64,000 bases of DNA from Streptomyces sp. DH5 (GTDB lineage Bacteria; Actinomycetota; Actinomycetes; Streptomycetales; Streptomycetaceae): contig NZ_JAHWGP010000010.1 of NCBI RefSeq assembly GCF_020873915.1, forward strand, positions 124,001-188,000. Reading direction: 5' to 3'. A program made the position numbers and the translations under genes. The notes below the pieces were generated by a model that did not search any database, had not been told where the DNA came from, and worked only from the letters and a program-made list of their open reading frames with translations. Within the stretch, counting starts at the first letter, position 1; each line of letters begins with the position of its first letter. Positions 57,653-64,000 of this stretch are shown here, piece by piece.

Positions 57653-59335
57653 TCACCGCGGCTCCTCCTGCCAGCGGTACCCGCGCGGGGTGACCATGCG
57701 CCCCGCGACCTCGCGGGTCGCCGTGTTGCCGACGGTCACCACGGTCATCATGTCGACCGTCGCCGGGTCCAGCGCGGCCAGCGTGGTCAGCCGGCTCGAC
57801 TCGTCCGCTCGGGAGGCGTTGCGCACGACTCCCACCGGCGTGCCCGGCTCCCGGTGCTCGGCGAGGATCGACAGCGCCTTCGGCAACTGCCAGTCACGGC
57901 CCCGGCTGCGCGGGTTGTAGAACGTCACGACGATGTCCGCCTCGGCCGCCGCCCGCACCCGCCGCTCGATGACCTCCCACGGCGTGTGCAGGTCCGACAG
58001 GCTGATCGACACGTGGTCGTGGCCCAGCGGTGCCCCCAGGACCGCCCCGGCGGCCAGCGCCGCCGTCACACCGGGCACGCCGACCACGTCGATGTCGTCC
58101 GACGCCTCGGCCAGGGCGGGGGAGGCCATGGCGTACACCCCCGCGTCGCCGCTGCCGATCAGGGCGACCGCCTGCCCGCGCCGGGCCTCCGCGACGGCGG
58201 TGCGGGCCCGCTCCTCCTCCGCGCCGAGACCGGACTCCAGCACCCGCGTGCCGGGCCGCAGCAGATCACGGATCTGGTCGACGTACTGGTCGAGGCCCAC
58301 CAGCACGGAGGCGCGGCGCAGTTCGGCCTTCGCCCGAGGGGTGAGCAGGTCCCGTGCGCCCGGCCCGAGCCCGACCACCGCGAGCCTCCCGCGGACCGGG
58401 CGCCGCACGACGGCACAGGTCGCCATCGCGGGACGCGCCGCCGACTTCCGCTTGGGCACCAGCAGTTCACCCCCGCCCAGCAGCGCGGCCGCCTCCGCGA
58501 CGGACGGGGTGCCGACGGCGGCCAGCGGCGCGTCGGAGGGGTTGGGCACCTCGACACCCGCCAGCTCCCCGGCGGTGTACGTCACCAGGGGCACCCCCAG
58601 CCGCCGGGCGGCCGCCACGACGCCGGGCTCGTCCGCCTTGGCGTCGACGGTGGCGAGCGCGGCGAGCGACGCGCCCGACAGTCCCGCGTCGCGCAACGCC
58701 CCCTCGACCAGACCGAGTACCTCCTCGGCGGGGGCGCCCCGGGAGGCGCCCACCCCGACGACGAGCGTCGGCGGCCGCAGCACCACCTCCCGCTCACCGG
58801 GCTCGACCAGCCGGTCCGTGACGCGGATCGTGTACGCCCCTTCCCCGGTGACCGGCAGCGGCGGCAGCGGCCAGGCCACCTCGGCGCGCAGCGCCACCGC
58901 CTCACCGTCCAGCAGGGCCCGCGACACGGCGGCGACGTTCCCCTCCACGGGCAGCCCGAGGGTGTCCAGGCCGGGCAGGCGGGCGGCGTCGGTCGCCGTG
59001 GTCACCACCGGCTCCGCGCCCAGCACCTCGCCTACCGCGCGGGCCAGCCCGTTCGCCCCGCCGCCGTGCCCGCCGACCAGCGACACCGCGAACCGGCCCG
59101 CCTCGTCGACACAGACCACACCCGGATCGGACGCCTTGCCGTCCAGCAGGGGCGCCACCAGCCGCACCACGGCCCCGGTGGCGAGGAAACACACGAGCTG
59201 CTCGCACTCGGCGAACGCGGCCCGTACCGCGTCCGCCACCGGGCCCTCGTACACGCGGGTACGGTCCGGCCACGCGGCGGCCAGCCGGTCCCGCGCCGCC
59301 GATCCGGCCGCCGTGGCGGAGATGAGGCCGATCAC
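57653..59335 (-). CDS. cobJ: CbiG-CobJ fusion: cobalt-precorrin-5A hydrolase / precorrin-3B C17-methyltransferase
   Basis: A 560-residue fusion. GTG 59335 is supported by GAAGGAG seven bases upstream. The N-terminal CbiG part (about 1-310) has LISATAAGS, VCFLATGAVVRLVAPLL, SLVGGHGGGANGLA and LVVGVGASRGAPAEEVLGLV. The C-terminal tetrapyrrole methyltransferase (about 318-560) has LAVVGLGPGARDLLTPRA, GSGDAGVYAMASP and FYNPRSRGRDWQL, the CobJ/CbiH signature. The fusion catalyses C-17 methylation with ring contraction and removes the C-20 fragment. It is 76 bases after cobM. Confidence 0.93.
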   Translation of the reverse strand: MIGLISATAAGSAARDRLAAAWPDRTRVYEGPVADAVRAAFAECEQLVCFLATGAVVRLVAPLLDGKASDPGVVCVDEAGRFAVSLVGGHGGGANGLARAVGEVLGAEPVVTTATDAARLPGLDTLGLPVEGNVAAVSRALLDGEAVALRAEVAWPLPPLPVTGEGAYTIRVTDRLVEPGEREVVLRPPTLVVGVGASRGAPAEEVLGLVEGALRDAGLSGASLAALATVDAKADEPGVVAAARRLGVPLVTYTAGELAGVEVPNPSDAPLAAVGTPSVAEAAALLGGGELLVPKRKSAARPAMATCAVVRRPVRGRLAVVGLGPGARDLLTPRAKAELRRASVLVGLDQYVDQIRDLLRPGTRVLESGLGAEEERARTAVAEARRGQAVALIGSGDAGVYAMASPALAEASDDIDVVGVPGVTAALAAGAVLGAPLGHDHVSISLSDLHTPWEVIERRVRAAAEADIVVTFYNPRSRGRDWQLPKALSILAEHREPGTPVGVVRNASRADESSRLTTLAALDPATVDMMTVVTVGNTATREVAGRMVTPRGYRWQEEPR

Positions 59336-59411
59336 GTGTCGACTCCTTCGGTACGGCCGTGGGACCGGACGCCCCACGGCAGGGAAACGGGGCGGGGGAG
59401 GACGGCGGTGA

Positions 59412-60254
59412 TCACATGCTCGCGCCCCGCGAACGCAACGCCCGGCGCGCCTTCGGATCGGCCTTGCGGAAGCCGTGGAAGTGACCGGGGTGGTACAGGT
59501 GGGAACGCGTGCCGTGCGCGTCGAGCGCCGGACCGACCAGGAACAGCGTGTGCTTCCACAGCTTGTGTTCCTTGACGGTCTCCTCCAGCGTGCCGACCGT
59601 GCACTTCACGACCAGTTCCTCCGGCCAGGTCGCCTGGTACGCCACGACGACCGGCGTGGACGTCGGGTAGCCGCCCTCCAGCAGTTCCCGCACCAGCTGC
59701 CCGCTGCGCGCGGCCGACAGGAAAATCGCCATGGTGGTGCCGTGCCGCGCGAACTCGCGGACCTCCTCGCCGGGCGGCATCGGCGTCTTGCCGCCGCCGA
59801 GCCGGGTCAGCACGACCGACTGCGCCACCTCCGGAATGGTCAGCTCGCGCCCCGCGAGCGCGGCGACCGCCGAGAAGGACGACACCCCGGGGACGATCTC
59901 GGTGGCGATGCCGAGCTCCGCGCACCGGTCGGCCTGCTCCTGCGTGCCGCCCCACAGCGCGGGATCGCCCGAGTGGATCCTCGCGACTCTCAGCCCTTCG
60001 GCGCGGGCACGCTCGTAGACGGCCACGACGTCCTCCAGGGACATGGCCGCCGAGTCGAGGATCTCCGCGTCCTCGCGCGCGTGCCGCAGCACCTCCTCCT
60101 GCACCAGGCTGGCGGCCCAGATGACCACATCGGCCTCGGCGATGGCCCGCGCGGCACGGAACGTCAGCAGATCGGCGGCGCCGGGACCGGCCCCGACGAA
60201 GGTCACCTTGCCGGTGGGGACACCGGTCGGGGCGTCGGCCGGGGCATCGGTCAT
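59412..60254 (-). CDS. cobM: Precorrin-4 C11-methyltransferase
   Basis: A 280-residue SAM-dependent methyltransferase of the CobA/CbiF fold: VTFVGAGPGAADLLTFRAARAI, VVIWAASLVQEEVL, RIHSGDPALWGGTQEQ, EIVPGVSSFSAVAALAGREL and FLSAARSGQLVRELLEGGYP. These match CobM/CbiF. It methylates C-11 of precorrin-4. It heads the minus-strand block cobM, cbiG-cobJ, cbiX, cobC and is divergent from the ZIP gene. Confidence 0.94.
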   Translation of the reverse strand: MTDAPADAPTGVPTGKVTFVGAGPGAADLLTFRAARAIAEADVVIWAASLVQEEVLRHAREDAEILDSAAMSLEDVVAVYERARAEGLRVARIHSGDPALWGGTQEQADRCAELGIATEIVPGVSSFSAVAALAGRELTIPEVAQSVVLTRLGGGKTPMPPGEEVREFARHGTTMAIFLSAARSGQLVRELLEGGYPTSTPVVVAYQATWPEELVVKCTVGTLEETVKEHKLWKHTLFLVGPALDAHGTRSHLYHPGHFHGFRKADPKARRALRSRGASM

Positions 60255-60353
60255 GGGAAACGGTCCTCTCCTGCGGATGACTGATTGAAGACGGGGGCGG
60301 TGAGCGGGCTGTCACGCGTGCGCGACGGGCCGCCGATCCGATACGAAGGGCAC

Positions 60354-61142
60354 ATGGCGGTTCTCGTCGCGCTCGGCGCGTTCCTGATGACGCTGGCCGG
60401 CGGCTGGACGGCACACCGCGTGACCGACCGCCGCCATCTGGTGCTGGGCCTGGCCGGCGGGCTGATGCTGGGCGTGGTCGGTCTGGAACTCCTCCCGGAG
60501 TCCCTGGAAGCGGCCGGCACCGAGATCCACGGCGTACCGGCTGCGCTGCTGCTCTTCGTCGCGGGCTTCCTCCTCGCCCACCTGGTGGAACGCCTGCTGG
60601 CCCACCGGCAGGCCCCGCACGGCGCCGGGGAGACCGTGTCGGCGCCCCGGCCCTCCGGGCCCGTGCCGGACACCGGCGCGCCCCTGCGGCGCCCCGACGA
60701 CCGTAACCCCGAGGTGGGCCTGACGGCCGCCGCGGCGTTGGTCGGCCACAGCGCCATGGACGGCGTGGCCATCGGCGCGGCCTTCCAGGTCGGCGGCGGC
60801 ATGGGTGCGGCCGTCGCCGTGGCCGTCATCGCGCACGACTTCGCCGACGGCTTCAACACGTACACGCTCACCCGCGTCTACGGCAACGCCCGCCGCCGTG
60901 CGCTGGCCATGCTGTTCGCGGCGGCGGCCGCACCCGTCGCCGGTGCCGCCTCCACGCTCCTCTTCACGATCCCGGAGCCCCTGCTCGGCGGCTACCTGGG
61001 CCTGTTCGGCGGCGCGTTGCTCTACCTGGCGGCGGCCGAGATCCTGCCCGAGGCCCACCACCGGCACCCGGCCCGCTCCACCCTGCTGTGCACGATCACG
61101 GGCGTGCTGTTCATCTGGCTCGTGGTGGGCGCCGCGCACTGA
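60354..61142 (+). CDS. ZIP-family divalent metal transporter
   Basis: A 262-residue membrane protein from ATG 60354 (GAAGGG upstream). Eight predicted helices surround a cytosolic loop rich in Pro/Arg. Metal-site motifs of the ZIP family: VGHSAMDGVAIGAAFQVGGG and VIAHDFADGFNTYTL (helices IV and V), with AAEILPEAHH near the end. It is the only plus-strand gene inside the cobalamin block, so cobalt or zinc supply is a reasonable guess; the metal is not decided by sequence. Confidence 0.86.
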   Translation: MAVLVALGAFLMTLAGGWTAHRVTDRRHLVLGLAGGLMLGVVGLELLPESLEAAGTEIHGVPAALLLFVAGFLLAHLVERLLAHRQAPHGAGETVSAPRPSGPVPDTGAPLRRPDDRNPEVGLTAAAALVGHSAMDGVAIGAAFQVGGGMGAAVAVAVIAHDFADGFNTYTLTRVYGNARRRALAMLFAAAAAPVAGAASTLLFTIPEPLLGGYLGLFGGALLYLAAAEILPEAHHRHPARSTLLCTITGVLFIWLVVGAAH

Positions 61143-61159
61143 ACGCGACCCGGTCCGGC

Positions 61160-61891
61160 TCACAGTTTCCCGCCCCGCCCGCCGTCACGCCGCGGCGGCG
61201 CGATGAGCGTCGAGAGGTACGGCAGCGGCGCCCCGTCCAGCTCGGCGGCCGGCCGCACCGACTCCTCCGGCAGCCCCAGCGCCGACCCCCACACCGCGTC
61301 ACCGATCCGTCCGGTCTCCCGCAGCGCCTCGGCCACCTCACCGGCCTGCCGCCCGAACTTGTAGGCGACGACGGTCCCGGGCCCGGCCAGCGCGTCCCTG
61401 AGCACGGCCGCCCCCGCGGTCACCGGCACCAGGGTCAGCGGCTCGGTCCCCTCGGTCAGCACCGCGCCCGAGCGCGCCGCCAGATCCTGCATGGCGGTGA
61501 TCCCCGGCACGGTCTCCACGACCGTCCCCGGCACCGAGGCGCCGACGGTCTGCGCGAGGTAGGTGAACGTCGAGTACACGTTCGGGTCCCCGATCGTCGC
61601 GAAGGCGACGACCGCGTGCTCCCGCAGCAGCCCGGCGACCCGCTCCCCGGCGGCGTCCCAGGCCGCCTCGCGCCGCGCCCGGTCGGTCCGCTCGTTCAGC
61701 GCGAACACCACCCGGACGACCTTCCCGGCGGGCACGTAGTGCAGCACGGTCGCCTCGGCCCGCCCGCGTTCCCCGGAGTCCAGGACCGGCACCACGACGA
61801 CATCCGCGGCCCGCAGCACGTTGACCCCCTTGACGGTCACCAGCTCCGGGTCCCCGGGCCCCACGCCGACCCCGATCAGCCTGCTGCTCAT
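61160..61891 (-). CDS. cobI: Precorrin-2 C20-methyltransferase
   Basis: A 243-residue methyltransferase: LIGVGVGPGDPELVTVKGVNVL, VVVPVLDSGERGRAE, FALNERTDRARREAAWD, FATIGDPNVYSTFTYLAQTV, ETVPGITAMQDLAARSG and YKFGRQAGEVAEAL, the CobI/CbiL pattern. It adds the C-20 methyl group to precorrin-2. Its ATG overlaps the cobB stop (ATGA), so cobO, cobB and cobI are translated as a unit. Confidence 0.94.
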   Translation of the reverse strand: MSSRLIGVGVGPGDPELVTVKGVNVLRAADVVVVPVLDSGERGRAEATVLHYVPAGKVVRVVFALNERTDRARREAAWDAAGERVAGLLREHAVVAFATIGDPNVYSTFTYLAQTVGASVPGTVVETVPGITAMQDLAARSGAVLTEGTEPLTLVPVTAGAAVLRDALAGPGTVVAYKFGRQAGEVAEALRETGRIGDAVWGSALGLPEESVRPAAELDGAPLPYLSTLIAPPRRDGGRGGKL

Positions 61892-63423
61892 GACGTCCGG
61901 CACCTCTCCACGAACCGACGGGCGACACCGGGCTCGGACGCCCAGTGCGTGTGCAGATAGCTCGCGTGCACACCGCGCTGTACAAAACCCTCGACGCGCC
62001 GCTCGGGCGCCCGCATCCCCCAGGCCGGTTCGTCCCCGGCCCCCGGCTCGACGACGGTCCGGTGGAACTCGTGTCCCCGCATCCGCGTACCGGCGCCGGC
62101 CAGCACGCTGTCGCTCACGGCCACGGCGTCCCGGTACCCCAGGGTCAGCCGCTCCGACATCCGTGCGGAGGCGTCCAGCACCCCGCACATGGGCAGCCCG
62201 TCCAGCTCCCGGCACAGATACAGCAACCCGGCACACTCGGCCGCCACGGGAGCCCCGCCGAGGGCGAGTTCGGCGACGGCCCCGCGCAGTGCCTCGTTGG
62301 CCGACAGCTCCGAGGCGTACACCTCGGGAAACCCCCCGCCGACGACCAGCCCCGCCGTCCCCTCGGGCAGTTCCTCGTCCCGCAACGGATCGAAGACGAC
62401 GACCTCGGCCCCGGCGGCGGTCAGCAACTCCGCGTGCTCGGCGTACGAGAACGTGAACGCGGCCCCACCGGCAACGGCGATCCTCACAGCCTGCCCAGGT
62501 CCTCCGACCCCGCCCGGCGCCTCGGGACGAGGCCTGCCCTCTCCCTTCCCGCCCGGCGCCTCGGGACGAGGCCTGCTCCCCCCCAGCCCGTCCGGCGTTT
62601 GAGGACGAGGCCCGTCCAGGGCCGAACGGGGGTCCGGGGGCGGAGCCCCTGGGGACGGGGAGGGAAGGGGCGGCGGGGGCGAGGAAACCAAGGCCTCACC
62701 CGCGTCCCACGCCGCACCCGCCAAGGCCCCCGCACTCCGCGCCAACGCGACCAACGCCGCCAGATCACACCCGCCGGCCACCTGAGCGGCCATCGCCGCG
62801 ACGGCCTCGACGGCCAAGGGGCCCCGCTCGGCGACCGGCACCAGCCCCAGATGCCGGGACGGCGTCTCCACCGGCGCGGCCCGCCGCACGACCCCCATCA
62901 CGGGAACCCCGACGGAGTCCAGCGCCTCCCGCAACAACTCCTCGTGTCGGTCCGAGGCGACCTTGTTCAGGATCACGCCCCCGACCCGCACCTCCGGATC
63001 CCAGCTGACGAACCCGTGCACCAGCGCCGCCACCGACCGCGACTGCGACGACGCGTCGACGACGAGCACGACCGGCGCCCGGAGCAGCTTCGCCACCTGT
63101 GCGGTGGACGCCAGCTCGCCCTCACCGGCCGCCCCGTCGTACAACCCCATCACACCCTCGACGACCGCGATGTCGCACCCCCGCGCACCGTGCGCGAACA
63201 GCGGAGCGACCAGCTCCGGACCGCACAGGTACGCGTCGAGGTTGCGCCCCACGCGCCCGGTGGCGAGCGCGTGGTACCCGGGGTCGATGTAGTCCGGCCC
63301 GACCTTGTGCGGGGACACCACGAGCCCCCGCGCGGTGAGCGCGGCCATCAACCCCGTGGCGACGGTGGTCTTGCCGCTGCCCGAGGAGGGCGCGGCGATC
63401 ACCAGCCGGGGTACGGAGGTCAC
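61888..63423 (-). CDS. cobB: Cobyrinate a,c-diamide synthase with repeat-derived linker
   Basis: A 511-residue amidotransferase. GTG 63423 overlaps the cobO stop. The N-terminal DTB-synthetase-like domain has the P-loop APSSGSGKTTVATG, VSPHKVGPDYIDPGYHA, VEGVMGLYDGA and GVILNKVASDRHEELL. The C-terminal class I glutaminase-like domain has the Cys in VAAECAGLLYLCRELDG and the late His segment GHEFHRTVVE. Between them lies a Pro/Gly/Arg-rich linker of about 65 residues encoded by the intergenic-type repeat (62512-62682), absent from normal-length CobB. It amidates the a and c side chains of cobyrinate. Confidence 0.93.
   Translation of the reverse strand: MTSVPRLVIAAPSSGSGKTTVATGLMAALTARGLVVSPHKVGPDYIDPGYHALATGRVGRNLDAYLCGPELVAPLFAHGARGCDIAVVEGVMGLYDGAAGEGELASTAQVAKLLRAPVVLVVDASSQSRSVAALVHGFVSWDPEVRVGGVILNKVASDRHEELLREALDSVGVPVMGVVRRAAPVETPSRHLGLVPVAERGPLAVEAVAAMAAQVAGGCDLAALVALARSAGALAGAAWDAGEALVSSPPPPLPSPSPGAPPPDPRSALDGPRPQTPDGLGGSRPRPEAPGGKGEGRPRPEAPGGVGGPGQAVRIAVAGGAAFTFSYAEHAELLTAAGAEVVVFDPLRDEELPEGTAGLVVGGGFPEVYASELSANEALRGAVAELALGGAPVAAECAGLLYLCRELDGLPMCGVLDASARMSERLTLGYRDAVAVSDSVLAGAGTRMRGHEFHRTVVEPGAGDEPAWGMRAPERRVEGFVQRGVHASYLHTHWASEPGVARRFVERCRTS
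62512..62682. repeat. GC-rich repeat element inside cobB
   Basis: A 26-base unit GCCCGGCGCCTCGGGACGAG plus GCCTGC occurs at 62512 and 62551, 39 bp apart, and a diverged form at 62587-62615. It is followed by the inverted form of the intergenic element seen at 7714 and 55515. The frame stays open through it. Confidence 0.85.
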
Positions 63424-64000
63424 CACTCGATGCCCCTCTGCCCCTTCTGCCCGGCGTCCATGGGGTGCTTGACCTTGGACATGTCGGTCACCAGGTCGGC
63501 GAACTCCACGAGCCGGCCGGGCGCGTTCCGCCCCGTGATCACCACGTGCTGCGTCCCCGGCCGCTCCCGCAGCACGGACACCACCTCGTCGGTGTCGACC
63601 CACCCCCAGTGCATCGGGTAGGCGAACTCGTCGAGCACGTACAGCCGGTACGTCTCGGCGGCGAGGTCCCGCTTGACCTGCTCCCAGCCCTCCCGGGCCT
63701 TCTCCTCGTTGTCCATCTGCCGATCCCGCTGGACCCAGGACCAGCCCTCGCCCATCTTGTGCCAGTCGACGGTCCCGCCCTGACCGGAGGCGCCGAGCAC
63801 CCGCAGCGCGTTCTCCTCGCCGACCTTCCACTTCGCCGACTTGACGAACTGGAACACCCCGATCGGCCACCCCTGGTTCCAGGCCCGCAGCGCCAGCCCG
63901 AAGGCGGCGGTGGACTTCCCCTTCCCCACGCCGGTGTGCACGACGACCAGCGGGCGGTTGCGGCGCTGACGCGTCGTCAATCCGTCGTCGGGTACGACAC
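63420..64000 (-). CDS. cobO: Cob(I)yrinic acid a,c-diamide adenosyltransferase, 5' truncated by the window edge
   Basis: The frame continues without a stop to the last base; VPDDG precedes the in-frame TTG at 63980, so the true start lies outside the window. The visible part is typical CobO/CobA: VVVHTGVGKGKSTAAFGLALRA (P-loop), IGVFQFVKSAKWKVGEENAL, YVLDEFAYPMHWGWVD and HVVITGRNAPGRLVEFADLVTDM. It transfers the adenosyl group from ATP to cobalt. It overlaps cobB by GTGA. The operon presumably begins further right, where a cobalamin riboswitch would be expected. Confidence 0.95.
   Translation of the reverse strand, partial: VVPDDGLTTRQRRNRPLVVVHTGVGKGKSTAAFGLALRAWNQGWPIGVFQFVKSAKWKVGEENALRVLGASGQGGTVDWHKMGEGWSWVQRDRQMDNEEKAREGWEQVKRDLAAETYRLYVLDEFAYPMHWGWVDTDEVVSVLRERPGTQHVVITGRNAPGRLVEFADLVTDMSKVKHPMDAGQKGQRGIEW

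Noticed and set aside
1-64000. Prophage, IS element or integrase-bounded island
   Set aside because: I saw no transposase, integrase, tRNA-flanked direct repeats or G+C shift of that kind; the holin-like gene at the left edge belongs to a chromosomal stress-protein family.

Overview
The window reads as chromosomal DNA of a Streptomyces or very close relative. It has very high G+C, strong G/C bias at third codon positions, many GTG and TTG starts, ATGA/GTGA overlaps inside operons, long GC-rich hairpin terminators, and actinobacterial families such as an LAETG-anchored surface protein, SigE-type sigma factors, TIGR03086 proteins and an ectABCD operon next to a cobalamin cluster. Both edges cut genes: a small holin-like membrane protein on the left and cobO on the right.

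Layout. 1-4.3 kb: membrane-stress type small proteins, a secreted nuclease and an unknown 478-residue protein. 4.3-6.4 kb: a Ro60-like TROVE protein gene (rsr) preceded by three tandem structured RNAs that I read as bacterial Y RNAs; two carry circularly permuted tRNA-like modules. 6.4-13 kb: a two-domain TerD protein, then a DeoR-type regulator with an ABC sugar/polyol importer and a zinc alcohol dehydrogenase in one operon. 13.3-16.5 kb: divergent uronate dehydrogenase (udh) and 5-dehydro-4-deoxyglucarate dehydratase (kdgD) genes plus an uncharacterised partner. 16.7-18.8 kb: an MFS transporter and a TIGR03086 protein. 19.5-29.7 kb: a nine-gene, translationally coupled GntR-controlled operon (DapA-type lyase, IlvD/Edd dehydratase, ABC permeases, Gfo/Idh/MocA oxidoreductase, PmoA-like protein, GH43 glycosidase, solute-binding protein). 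29.8-35.3 kb: secreted pectin-degrading enzymes (rhamnogalacturonan acetylesterase, PL1 and PL3 pectate lyases, pectin methylesterase, an alpha/beta hydrolase). 35.3-42.4 kb: an ECF sigma factor with a membrane partner, an NCS2 purine permease with internal duplication and stop loss, a chimeric LuxR/penicillin-binding-protein pseudogene, a GNAT enzyme, an IclR regulator and a 2-oxoglutarate semialdehyde dehydrogenase. 42.4-48.3 kb: a two-component system and several single genes. 48.4-51.6 kb: ectoine and hydroxyectoine synthesis (ectABCD, on the minus strand). 52-55.5 kb: an aminotransferase, an amidohydrolase and an LAETG surface protein. 55.6-64 kb: cobalamin genes cobC, cbiX, cbiG-cobJ, cobM, cobI, cobB and cobO, with a ZIP transporter on the other strand.

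How it fits together. Much of 8-42 kb looks like a plant-polysaccharide island. Secreted pectinases and esterases release galacturonate and neutral sugars, two ABC systems import oligosaccharides or polyols, Udh and KdgD oxidise uronate towards 2-oxoglutarate semialdehyde, and the aldehyde dehydrogenase at 40.8 kb completes the route to 2-oxoglutarate. A loose shared promoter motif links udh, kdgD and the IclR/aldehyde dehydrogenase intergenic region, which suggests IclR control. The lactonase and galactarate/glucarate dehydratase steps are not visible here.

The most unusual element is the Y RNA/Ro cassette at 4342-6360: three RNAs with different outer stems that all pair, one shared Ro-binding-like core, and one tRNA module retaining a Met-type CAU anticodon loop.
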